From: Spirochaetaceae bacterium
GTDB lineage: Bacteria; Myxococcota_A; UBA9160; UBA4427
DNA: 64,000 nt
Assembly (NCBI GenBank): GCA_020632655.1
Contig: JACKFD010000002.1
Coordinates: forward strand, 124,001-188,000
Direction: 5' to 3'
Position numbers and translations under genes: made by a program. Within the stretch, counting starts at the first letter, position 1; every line of letters starts with the position of its first letter. Positions 57,609 through 64,000 of this stretch are shown here, one piece after another. The notes under the pieces are model-generated. The model was not told the origin of the DNA and ran no database searches. It was given only the letters and a program-made list of their open reading frames with translations.

Positions 57609-59039
57609 ATGTCCCGATCCAAGTCCGCCGCGATCCGCTCCCGGCTCGACCACCCCGTGCTCGACGCCGATGGGCACTACCTCGAGCTGATTCCCGTCTT
57701 CATGGACTACTTCTACGAGTTCGTGGAGCGGACGGGGGGCCGACAGGCCGTCGCGGACCTCGCGCGGCGCGAGGGGCTCTTCTACGACGAACGTGTGCTC
57801 GGGACCTGGGCCGCGCTCTCGGAGGCGGAGCGGCGCGAGCGTTGGGTGAATCGACCGCCCTTCTGGGCGCTGCCCGTCGACACGACCGACCGCGCGAGCG
57901 GACACCTGCCCAGGCTCATGGCCCATCGCCTCGACGAGTTCGGGATCGACTACGCCGTGATGTACCCGACCCGCGCACTGCCGCTCATCTCGATCCCCGA
58001 CGCCGAGCTGCGCCAGATCGCGATCCGCGCCTTCAACACCTACTACGCCGAGGTCTTCGCGGAGCTCTCCGACCGGATGAGCCCCGTCGCCGTCGTGCCG
58101 ACGCATACGCCCGAAGAAGCGATCGCCGAGCTCGAGTACGTCGGCCGCGAGCTCGGGTGCAAGGCCGTCATGCTGAACGGCATCGTGCATCGACCGCTCC
58201 CGGACGGATCGAAGCGCACGGACACGCTCGCCTTCGATAGCGCCTACGACTACGACCCGGTCTGGCAGAAGCTCGTCGACGAGAAGATCGTGCCCGTCTT
58301 CCACACGAGCGGGCAGGGCTGGGGCAGCCGCCGCTCGCCCACGAGCTACGTCTACAACCACATCGGCTCCTTCGCCGCGAGCGGCGAGGCCGTCTGCAAG
58401 GGTCTCTTCCTCGGCGGCGTCACGCGCCGCTTCCCGCAGCTGCGCTTCGCGCTCATGGAGGGCGGCGTCGGCTACGCCTGCAACCTCTTCGCGGACATCG
58501 TCTCGCATTGGGAGAAGCGCAACGCCCGGGCGATCCGGGACCTCGACCCGGCGAAGCTCGACGTGGCGGCCGTGATGAAGCTGATGGCGGAGTGGGGCGA
58601 TGATCGCATCCGGGCGGCGCTGCCGGCGATCGAGGCGAAGCTCTCGGCCGGGGAGCCCATGCCCCCGCGCCTCGACGAGTTCGAGGCGGTGGGCGCCGAG
58701 ACCGCGGAGGAGGTGCGCGACCTCTTCGTGCCGCGCTTCTTCTTCGGCTGCGAGGCGGACGACCCGATGGTCGCGTGGGCCTTCAATGACCGCTTGAATC
58801 CCCTCGGCGCGACGCTGCAGCCGATGTTCAGCTCGGACGTCGGGCATTGGGACGTGCCCGAGATGGCGGGCGTCGTCGAGGAGGCCTTCGAGCTCGTCGA
58901 GGACGGCCATCTCGACGAGGCGCAGTTCCGCGCCTTCATGTTCGACAACGCCGTGCGCTTCTATGCGAGCCTCGATCCCGACTTCTTCGCCGGGACGCGG
59001 ATCGAAGACGAGGCGAAGCGGGTGCTCGCGCCCGCCTGA
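57609..59039 (+). CDS. ACMSD-type metal-dependent amidohydrolase
   Basis: A 476-residue TIM-barrel amidohydrolase of the ACMSD group: LDADGHYLELIPVFMDYF at the start, GIDYAVMYPTRALPL, VFHTSGQGWGSRR, GVTRRFPQLRFALMEGGVGYACNLFADI, and FSSDVGHWDVPEMAGV carrying the terminal metal Asp. These enzymes decarboxylate or hydrolyse carboxylated intermediates of aromatic or keto-acid breakdown. AGAAGAG stands before the ATG. It lies 37 bases after the D-aminoacylase and 62 before the cyclase, so one catabolic route is likely. Confidence 0.9.
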   Translation: MSRSKSAAIRSRLDHPVLDADGHYLELIPVFMDYFYEFVERTGGRQAVADLARREGLFYDERVLGTWAALSEAERRERWVNRPPFWALPVDTTDRASGHLPRLMAHRLDEFGIDYAVMYPTRALPLISIPDAELRQIAIRAFNTYYAEVFAELSDRMSPVAVVPTHTPEEAIAELEYVGRELGCKAVMLNGIVHRPLPDGSKRTDTLAFDSAYDYDPVWQKLVDEKIVPVFHTSGQGWGSRRSPTSYVYNHIGSFAASGEAVCKGLFLGGVTRRFPQLRFALMEGGVGYACNLFADIVSHWEKRNARAIRDLDPAKLDVAAVMKLMAEWGDDRIRAALPAIEAKLSAGEPMPPRLDEFEAVGAETAEEVRDLFVPRFFFGCEADDPMVAWAFNDRLNPLGATLQPMFSSDVGHWDVPEMAGVVEEAFELVEDGHLDEAQFRAFMFDNAVRFYASLDPDFFAGTRIEDEAKRVLAPA

Positions 59040-59053
59040 TCGCCCCTTCCGAC

Positions 59054-59123
59054 CGACGGAGACGACATGAGGCCCGAAGAACCCGAATCGACGGAGACGG
59101 CATGAAGCCCGAAGAGCTCGAAG
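59054..59123. repeat. 35-bp tandem duplication of a ribosome site and start codon
   Basis: Unit one (59054-59088) and unit two (59089-59123) each read CGACGGAGACG..CATGA.GCCCGAAGA and differ at about six positions. Unit two carries the ribosome site and first codons of the cyclase gene; unit one is a former copy of the same start. The result is the short leader frame described at 59067-59105. Confidence 0.9.
59067..59105 (+). CDS. 12-codon leader ORF coupled to the cyclase gene
   Basis: ATG at 59067 begins a frame of 12 codons (MRPEEPESTETA) whose stop TGA (59103-59105) overlaps the cyclase ATG at 59102 as ATGA. It has the same GGAGACGAC upstream context as the real start. Ribosomes that translate it would end exactly on the cyclase start codon, so it can couple or tune cyclase translation. 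It is too short for a functional protein and probably a by-product of the duplication. Confidence 0.5.
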   Translation: MRPEEPESTETA

Positions 59124-60031
59124 CGATCTACGAACGCGTCCGCAACTGGGGAAGATGGGGCGAGCGGGACGAGAGCGGTGCGCTCAACTTCATCACGCCG
59201 GAACGCAGGAAGGCGGCGCTCGCCCTGCCTCGGACCGGCGAGACGCTCAGCCTCTCCCACGACCTCCCGGTCACGCCGTCGGGCGAGATGCGGAGCCCTG
59301 CCCACCACCACATGCTGATCGCCGGCGACGCCCGGAACGAGAGCGGTCGCGAGGGCTACGAGAGCGCCCGCGACTACATGGGCACCGAGATCCACGGCAT
59401 GGGCATCACCCACGTCGACGCCCTCTGCCACACCTTCGTGCGCGGGAAGATGTACAACGGCTTCCCCGCCGAGGAGGTCAAGAGCAACGGCTCCGTCCGC
59501 AACACGATCATGCAGATGCGGGACGGCCTCGTCGGTCGCGGCGTCCTGCTCGACGTGCCCGCGGCGAAGGGGATCGACTTCTTCGGCTCGAACGAGCCGC
59601 TCTTCGTCGCGGATCTCGAGGCGGCGGAGAAGCGGCAGGGACTGCGGGTCGGGACGGGCGACATCCTCTTCATCTCGACGGGTCGCGACGCGCGCCGGGC
59701 GAGCGCGGGCGGGCAGCTCGATCCCTTCGACAAGGGGCTCGCGGGTCTCCATCCCGAGTGTCTGCCCTGGCTGCACGAGCGCGAGATCGCCGTGCTCGCG
59801 AGCGACGGCATCTCGGACATGATGCCGGGCCTCGACGTGCCGGACTGGCCCTTCCCCGTGCACCAGATCGGGATCGCCGGGATGGGGCTGCACCTGATCG
59901 ACAACTGCCACCTGCTGCCGCTGCTTCGCGCGTGCGAGGCGCGCAAGGGCTGGGACTTCCTGCTGACCGTCGCGCCGATCCGGATCGTCGGTGGAACGGG
60001 ATCCCCGATCAATCCGATCGCCGTGCTGTGA
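59102..60031 (+). CDS. cyclase-family metal-dependent hydrolase
   Basis: A 309-residue protein of the cyclase/kynurenine-formamidase family. The metal-binding signature HVDALCH (in GITHVDALCHTF) is the HxDxxxH motif; AVLASDGISDMMPGLDVPDWPFPVHQIGIAGMG and LIDNCHL follow. Such enzymes hydrolyse amides, formamides or lactones. The ATG lies in a 35-bp tandem duplication and is overlapped by a short upstream frame. Together with the two amidohydrolases and the alcohol dehydrogenase it forms a hydrolytic-oxidative chain in the operon. Confidence 0.88.
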   Translation: MKPEELEAIYERVRNWGRWGERDESGALNFITPERRKAALALPRTGETLSLSHDLPVTPSGEMRSPAHHHMLIAGDARNESGREGYESARDYMGTEIHGMGITHVDALCHTFVRGKMYNGFPAEEVKSNGSVRNTIMQMRDGLVGRGVLLDVPAAKGIDFFGSNEPLFVADLEAAEKRQGLRVGTGDILFISTGRDARRASAGGQLDPFDKGLAGLHPECLPWLHEREIAVLASDGISDMMPGLDVPDWPFPVHQIGIAGMGLHLIDNCHLLPLLRACEARKGWDFLLTVAPIRIVGGTGSPINPIAVL

Positions 60032-60080
60032 GTCCGCGCGTGGATCGTGCGGCGCGTCGGCTGCGACGCGAGGAGATCCG

Positions 60081-61181
60081 ATGAAGGCTGCCGTGAGTCG
60101 CGAGGTGGGGCGCATCGCCGTCGAGGACCTCGCGATCGCGGGACCCGGACCGGGCGAGATCGGGATCCGCGTCGAGGCGACGGGCGTATGCCACACGGAT
60201 CTCAGCGCGCTCGAGGGCAAGCTCCCGATCCCGCGCCCGATCGTGCTCGGCCACGAGGGTGCTGGTGTCGTGACCGCACTCGGACCCGGCGTCGAAGGCC
60301 TCGCCCTCGGCGACAAGGTCGTCTGCTCGATCATCGCCCCCTGTCGCGCCTGCTTCCAATGCACGCGCGGCGATCCGGCGATGTGCGAACGGATCGCGTT
60401 CTACACGGGTCGCATGCAGGACGGCACGACGCGACTCCGTCGCGGCGAGGAGGAGGTCTACAGCCTCTCCTACCAGGGCTCCTTCGCCGAAGAGGCGGTC
60501 GTGCCCGCCGCGTGCGCCGTGCGCGTGCCGCGGGAGGCGCCGCTCGAGAAGCTCTGCGGACTGGCCTGCGGCGTGAGTACGGGGCTCGGCGCGGCGATGG
60601 TGCGGGCGGAGGTCGAGGCGGGCAGCACGGTCGTCGTGATCGGCGCGGGTGGCGTCGGGCTCTCGACCCTCATGGGCGCGCGCTTGCGGGAGGCCGAGCG
60701 GCTGATCGCGGTCGACGTGGTGCCGGCGAAGCTGGCTCGGGCGCAGGCCCTCGGTCTCGCGACGGACGTGATCGACGCGACGCGCGAGGACGTCGCCCTC
60801 GTCGTGCGTGAGCTGTCGGGCGGGCGGGGCGCCGACTACGCCTTCGATGCCGCGGGCGTGCCCGGCACGGCCGAGCAGGCGATCGAGGTGCTCCGGCCCG
60901 GCGGCAAGGCCGTCGTGATCGGTCGCGTGGGCGACGTCCGACTCGACATCCCGACGACCCAGGTCCTGCGCCATAAGTGGGTGACGGGCACATTCGGCGG
61001 CTCGATCGATCCGCATCGCCACATCCCCGAGTTCGTCGACCTCTACCTGCGCGGCCGACTCGATCTCGATGGGCTGATGGACACGAGCTATGCGCTCGAC
61101 GACCTCGAGCGCGCCTTCGCGGATCTCCGGGAAGGTCGCGTGACGCGCGGCGTGATCTGCTTCGCGAGCCCGACGTCCTGA
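60081..61181 (+). CDS. zinc-dependent alcohol dehydrogenase (class III-like MDR)
   Basis: A 366-residue medium-chain dehydrogenase. Catalytic Cys37 (GVCHTD) and His58-Glu59 (GHEGAG), structural zinc cysteines 88, 91, 94 and 102 (CRACFQCTRGDPAMC), Rossmann GAGGVGLSTLMGARL. AVDVVPAK after strand two fits NAD. Motif positions are identical to those of the enzyme at 12867-13949, so the two are paralogues. GAGGAGA precedes the ATG. Its place in the operon after two amidohydrolases and a cyclase suggests it oxidises an alcohol released by hydrolysis. Confidence 0.93.
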   Translation: MKAAVSREVGRIAVEDLAIAGPGPGEIGIRVEATGVCHTDLSALEGKLPIPRPIVLGHEGAGVVTALGPGVEGLALGDKVVCSIIAPCRACFQCTRGDPAMCERIAFYTGRMQDGTTRLRRGEEEVYSLSYQGSFAEEAVVPAACAVRVPREAPLEKLCGLACGVSTGLGAAMVRAEVEAGSTVVVIGAGGVGLSTLMGARLREAERLIAVDVVPAKLARAQALGLATDVIDATREDVALVVRELSGGRGADYAFDAAGVPGTAEQAIEVLRPGGKAVVIGRVGDVRLDIPTTQVLRHKWVTGTFGGSIDPHRHIPEFVDLYLRGRLDLDGLMDTSYALDDLERAFADLREGRVTRGVICFASPTS

Positions 61182-61211
61182 GCGCGTCGCGCGCCAGCCC
61201 ACGGGAGTGCC

Positions 61212-62015
61212 ATGTCCGCCGAGATCGACGCCAAACGTCCTGCCCGCTCGCCGCGACTCGCGGATCGGATCGCCGCCTCCCTCCGTGACCGGATCCTCTG
61301 CGGGGAGATCGGCGACGGCGAGCCGCTGCCGACCCAGGAACGGCTGATGGAGCAGTTCTCGGTCAGCCAGCCGCCCGTTCGCGAGGCGCTGCGCATCCTC
61401 GAGGCGGACGGACTGATCACCGTGCGGCGTGGCAAGAACGGCGGTGCGATCGTGCACGCGCCCGGAGAGGACGTGGCGGCGCGCGCGATCGCCTCGATCC
61501 TGCAGGCGCGAACCGTCTGCCTCGAGGACGTCGGGCAGGCGATCCGGGTGCTCGAGCCGATCTGCTGCGAGCTCGCCGCGCGCCGCCGGGACCGGGCGCG
61601 GGTCGTGCTGCCGGAGCTGCGTCGTCGGCTCGATGCGGTGCGGGCCGCGACGGGGGACGCGGAGCGCTACCGGTCGCGGTCCGCGCGCTTCCATCAGGAG
61701 CTCGTGCAGGCCTCGGGCAACCAGACCCTCGCGACGCTCGTGGGTGCACTCGAGGCGCTCTGGGCCGCGCACGCCCGGGCGCGGGCCGAGGGGGGCGAGT
61801 GGGCCCGGCCCGTACGCGATGCGGACCGGGAACGCTATGCGCGGGCGATGTCCGAGCTCGTCGAGGCGATCGAGGCCGGCGATGCGGCGCTCGCCCGCGA
61901 GCGGTGCAGCGCCTATCTCGCCCGGGCCACACGGCATACGCTCGTCGACGACGATCGGATCCCGATCAGTGCGGCGCTCGTGGCGGAGGCGGGCGAGGAC
62001 CCGGCGAGGGCGTGA
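61212..62015 (+). CDS. GntR-family (FadR type) transcriptional regulator
   Basis: A 267-residue regulator: winged helix at about residues 15-80 (LADRIAASLRDRILCGEIGDGEPLPTQERLMEQFSVSQPPVREALRILEADGLITVRRGKNGG), then an all-helical FCD effector domain (about 95-240) with RSRSARFHQELVQASGN. FCD domains usually bind organic acids with a metal ion. It is last in the operon from 55856 and overlaps the convergent SnoaL-like gene by 50 bases. The palindrome at 55802-55817 is a candidate binding site, though the classical FadR half-site is not obvious in it. Confidence 0.88.
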   Translation: MSAEIDAKRPARSPRLADRIAASLRDRILCGEIGDGEPLPTQERLMEQFSVSQPPVREALRILEADGLITVRRGKNGGAIVHAPGEDVAARAIASILQARTVCLEDVGQAIRVLEPICCELAARRRDRARVVLPELRRRLDAVRAATGDAERYRSRSARFHQELVQASGNQTLATLVGALEALWAAHARARAEGGEWARPVRDADRERYARAMSELVEAIEAGDAALARERCSAYLARATRHTLVDDDRIPISAALVAEAGEDPARA

Positions 62016-62412
62016 CCTCGGGCGGAAGCTCGGCACCGACCGCGACGAGCTCCCGGCGCGCCAATCGCCAGGTGCCGTCGGCCCCACGCGCGAGCTCGTC
62101 GTGGTAGCGGCCGATCGTGGCGATGCCGACCCCGGCCTCGCCGCGCACGAAGGACGTGAGGTCCGTCCAGGCCATTGCCCGATCCGTCGCGACGAGGTCG
62201 ACCACGGGGCTCGCGACGAGATGCTTCACCTGGATCGGCCCGAGCATCGCGGCGATCGACTCCACGATCCGGGCGCGGCCCTCGATCCGCCGACCGTGGG
62301 CCACGAAGACCGCGTCCTCCGTGAAGAGCTGCCCCCACTCCTCGAAGCGCTTGTCGTCGACGAGCTGGGCGTAGAGCGCGATCACGCGGCGGATCGCTTC
62401 GAGGTCGTTCAT
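61966..62412 (-). CDS. SnoaL-like (NTF2-fold) protein
   Basis: A 148-residue cone-shaped NTF2/SnoaL protein: LEAIRRVIALYAQLVDDKRFEEWGQLFTEDAVFVAHGRRIEGRARIVESIAAMLG, HLVASPVVDL, RYHDELARGADGTWRLARRELV. This is the standard SnoaL-4-like pattern of small isomerases, hydratases or dehydratases of polycyclic or steroid-like compounds. The last 17 codons overlap the GntR gene tail (61966-62015). Start ATG at 62412. The proline-rich C-terminal tail lies in the overlap and may be non-essential. Confidence 0.82.
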   Translation of the reverse strand: MNDLEAIRRVIALYAQLVDDKRFEEWGQLFTEDAVFVAHGRRIEGRARIVESIAAMLGPIQVKHLVASPVVDLVATDRAMAWTDLTSFVRGEAGVGIATIGRYHDELARGADGTWRLARRELVAVGAELPPEVTPSPGPRPPPPRAPH

Positions 62413-62474
62413 GGCCGGAGCATAACCGGTCGGGGCCTTCGTGGAGCCTCGCATCCCGTCCTATGCTCGGTCCC

Positions 62475-64000
62475 ATGGAGTGGGTGTTCGGCGATTGCGT
62501 GCTCAGCGAGGACCTCTTCCAGCTTCGACGATCCGGTCGGGTCGTCAAGCTGGAGCCCAAGGTCTTCCATGTCTTCCGTTTCCTCGTCGAGAATCGGGTC
62601 CGGGTCGTCTCCAAGGCCGAGATCCTCGACCACGTCTGGCCGGGCGAGGCGATCAGCGAGTCCGTCCTGCCGCGGAGCATCGCCGTCATCCGCCGCGCCG
62701 TCGGCGATAGTCGTGCGAAGCAGGCGGTGATCGAGACCGTCCACGGCCATGGCTATCGCTTCGTGGCCGCGATCGAGCCGCCCTCGAGCCCCGCGCCGCC
62801 CGTCGATCGCGCGGCCGACCCGCACCCGCCGGACGAGGGGAGCGACTTCGTCGGGCGGCAGAACGTGCTCGGGCGTCTGGCCCAGGACGTCGAGGCGGTG
62901 CTGGCCGGCCGCGGGCGGATCGCACTCCTCGTCGGCGAGGCCGGGATCGGAAAGACCCGGACCGTCGAACGGGCGCTGGATCAGGTGGCGGGGCGTGCTG
63001 CCACCTACGTCGGCCGGTGCTTCGAGGGCGAGGGCGCGCCCTCGTATTGGCCCTTCGTGCAGATCTTCCGCGCCCTTCTCGACGAGACCGACGACGAGCA
63101 GCTCGCCGGAATGCTGCGTGCGGGCGACGCCGACCTGCTGTCGCTGGTCCCGGAGCTGGCCGAGCGGCTGCCGGCGGTCGTGAGGTCGGAGCGCCTGGAA
63201 GGCGAGCAGGCCCGCTTCCGCCTCTTCGACAGCGTCGCCAGCTTCATCCGGCGAAGCGCGCGACGCCGGCCGATCGTCCTCGTGCTCGAGGACCTCCACT
63301 GGGCGGATCGCGATTCGATGCGCCTCACGAGCTTCCTCGCCGGAGCGCTGCGGGACTCTGCCGTCCTGATCCTCGGGACCTATCGCGATCTCGAGGTGCG
63401 CCGGGAGGATCCGCTCGGGGTGCTGCTCCAGGAGCTCGCGCGTGCACCGCATTGCGAGCGGATCGCTCTGCGGGGACTCGAGCCCGAGCACGTCTTCGAG
63501 CTCGTCCGGCGGATCGTGGGGGCGGAGATCGAGTCCCGTCTGTGCGAAGCGATCGTCGAGCTGACGGAGGGCAACCCGTTCTTCGTTCGCGAGCTGGCGC
63601 GGCTCGTCGCCGAGGGCGGAACGCTCGACGTCGACGAGCGAGGCGAGCTGCCCTTCGCACTGCCGCAGGGCATTCGCGACGCGGTCCGGCTCCGGCTCGC
63701 TTCCGTCTCGCCCGCGTGCCGCGCGCTGCTCGATCATGCGGCGGTCCTCGGGCGCGAGTTCAACGGTCGGGTGCTCCTCGAGCTGGGCGGCGAGTCGAAC
63801 GAATCGCAGCTCGAGCTCCTGGGCGAGGCCCTCGCCGCGGGGCTCCTGCAGGAACGCGCCGGCGCCGGGACCTACGCCTTCTCCCACGCCCTCGTCCGAC
63901 AGGCCCTCTACGACGATCTCGCACTCCCCCGGCGCGTGCTCGCCCATCGCGATACGGCCGCGGCCCTCGAGCGGATCTACGGCGCCGAATCGCCCGAGCA
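62475..64000 (+). CDS. CadC-like winged-helix regulator fused to AAA ATPase (cut by window end)
   Basis: At least 508 residues; the frame runs off the window. Residues 1-100 are an OmpR/CadC winged helix (LEPKVFHVFRFLVENRVRVVSKAEILDHVWPGEAISESVLPRSIAVIRRAVGDSRAKQAVIETVHGHGYRFVA). After a Pro/Asp linker comes an AAA/STAND domain: FVGRQNVLGRL, Walker A GEAGIGKTRTV, Walker B PIVLVLEDLHWAD, then a winged-helix-like and helical region. The missing part is probably a TPR effector domain, as in AfsR/LuxR-type STAND regulators. TATGCT at 62462-62467 is a -10 that would start transcription at or next to the ATG; no ribosome site is visible. Confidence 0.85.
   Translation, partial: MEWVFGDCVLSEDLFQLRRSGRVVKLEPKVFHVFRFLVENRVRVVSKAEILDHVWPGEAISESVLPRSIAVIRRAVGDSRAKQAVIETVHGHGYRFVAAIEPPSSPAPPVDRAADPHPPDEGSDFVGRQNVLGRLAQDVEAVLAGRGRIALLVGEAGIGKTRTVERALDQVAGRAATYVGRCFEGEGAPSYWPFVQIFRALLDETDDEQLAGMLRAGDADLLSLVPELAERLPAVVRSERLEGEQARFRLFDSVASFIRRSARRRPIVLVLEDLHWADRDSMRLTSFLAGALRDSAVLILGTYRDLEVRREDPLGVLLQELARAPHCERIALRGLEPEHVFELVRRIVGAEIESRLCEAIVELTEGNPFFVRELARLVAEGGTLDVDERGELPFALPQGIRDAVRLRLASVSPACRALLDHAAVLGREFNGRVLLELGGESNESQLELLGEALAAGLLQERAGAGTYAFSHALVRQALYDDLALPRRVLAHRDTAAALERIYGAESPE

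Noticed and set aside
62409..63947. Minus-strand frame opposite the terminal regulator
   Set aside because: It is a composition-driven shadow; the plus strand encodes a winged helix and Walker A/B motifs with no stop to the window end.

Overview
This is a very GC-rich stretch of bacterial chromosome with about 50 tightly packed genes. Typical features are 4-nt ATGA/GTGA overlaps, short gaps and near-exclusive use of G/C in third codon positions. I see no rRNA, tRNA, CRISPR array, transposase or phage gene. Lipoproteins, RlpA, and PEP-CTERM and IPTL-CTERM sorting tails indicate a Gram-negative cell with an exosortase-type system. The mix of LLM-type flavin oxidoreductases, DUF35/thiolase modules, a tungsten-type aldehyde oxidoreductase and many xenobiotic or lipid catabolic enzymes resembles environmental deltaproteobacterial-grade lineages (Myxococcota or Binatota-like). 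That placement is an inference; the window holds no phylogenetic marker.

Layout. 0-5.5 kb: a DUF2846-like lipoprotein, a MaoC/epoxide hydrolase pair on the minus strand, then an LLM oxidoreductase overlapping a molybdopterin oxidoreductase. 5.5-12.7 kb (minus): a MalT-like STAND regulator, a pair of envelope proteins (one a MORN/coiled-coil lipoprotein) and a CBS protein. 12.9-19.6 kb: zinc alcohol dehydrogenase, Sua5/TsaC, SDR, nitroreductase, and a chain of DUF1214 protein, sulfotransferase and MarR regulator. 19.6-25.8 kb (minus): a cofactor cassette of TetR regulator, MoaD-like protein, aldehyde ferredoxin oxidoreductase, MoeA, and a MoeA fused to a periplasmic-binding-like domain. This looks like one enzyme together with its pterin-metal cofactor assembly.

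26-40 kb: FAD monooxygenase, DUF1993, a secreted beta-helix protein, a PPOX-fold protein, acyl-CoA synthetase, two aldo/keto reductases, flavin reductase, LLM, SPFH and DUF502 membrane proteins, and RlpA. 40.3-44.1 kb (+): a four-gene unit of a double DUF35 protein, two thiolase-fold proteins lacking the usual cysteine, and a cupin. It is reminiscent of the DUF35/Ltp2 retro-aldolases of steroid side-chain degradation. 44.1-53.6 kb: a surface-protein island with a 14-repeat FG-GAP PEP-CTERM protein, a small secreted peptide, an IPTL-CTERM protein, a protein with an internal PEP-CTERM tail followed by a von Willebrand A domain, and a sulfatase-fold/TPR protein. 53.7-64 kb: an MFS transporter, an EthD-like protein, then a five-gene plus-strand operon (D-aminoacylase, ACMSD-type amidohydrolase, cyclase, alcohol dehydrogenase, GntR regulator), a SnoaL-like protein and a CadC/AAA-type regulator cut by the window end.

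The most unusual signals are 35-37 bp tandem duplications at gene borders (one builds a coupled leader ORF), a perfect 16-bp palindrome covering divergent TATAAT boxes, CTAGACT promoter elements including one predicting a leaderless mRNA, the internal PEP-CTERM fusion, and the cysteine-less thiolase/double DUF35 operon.
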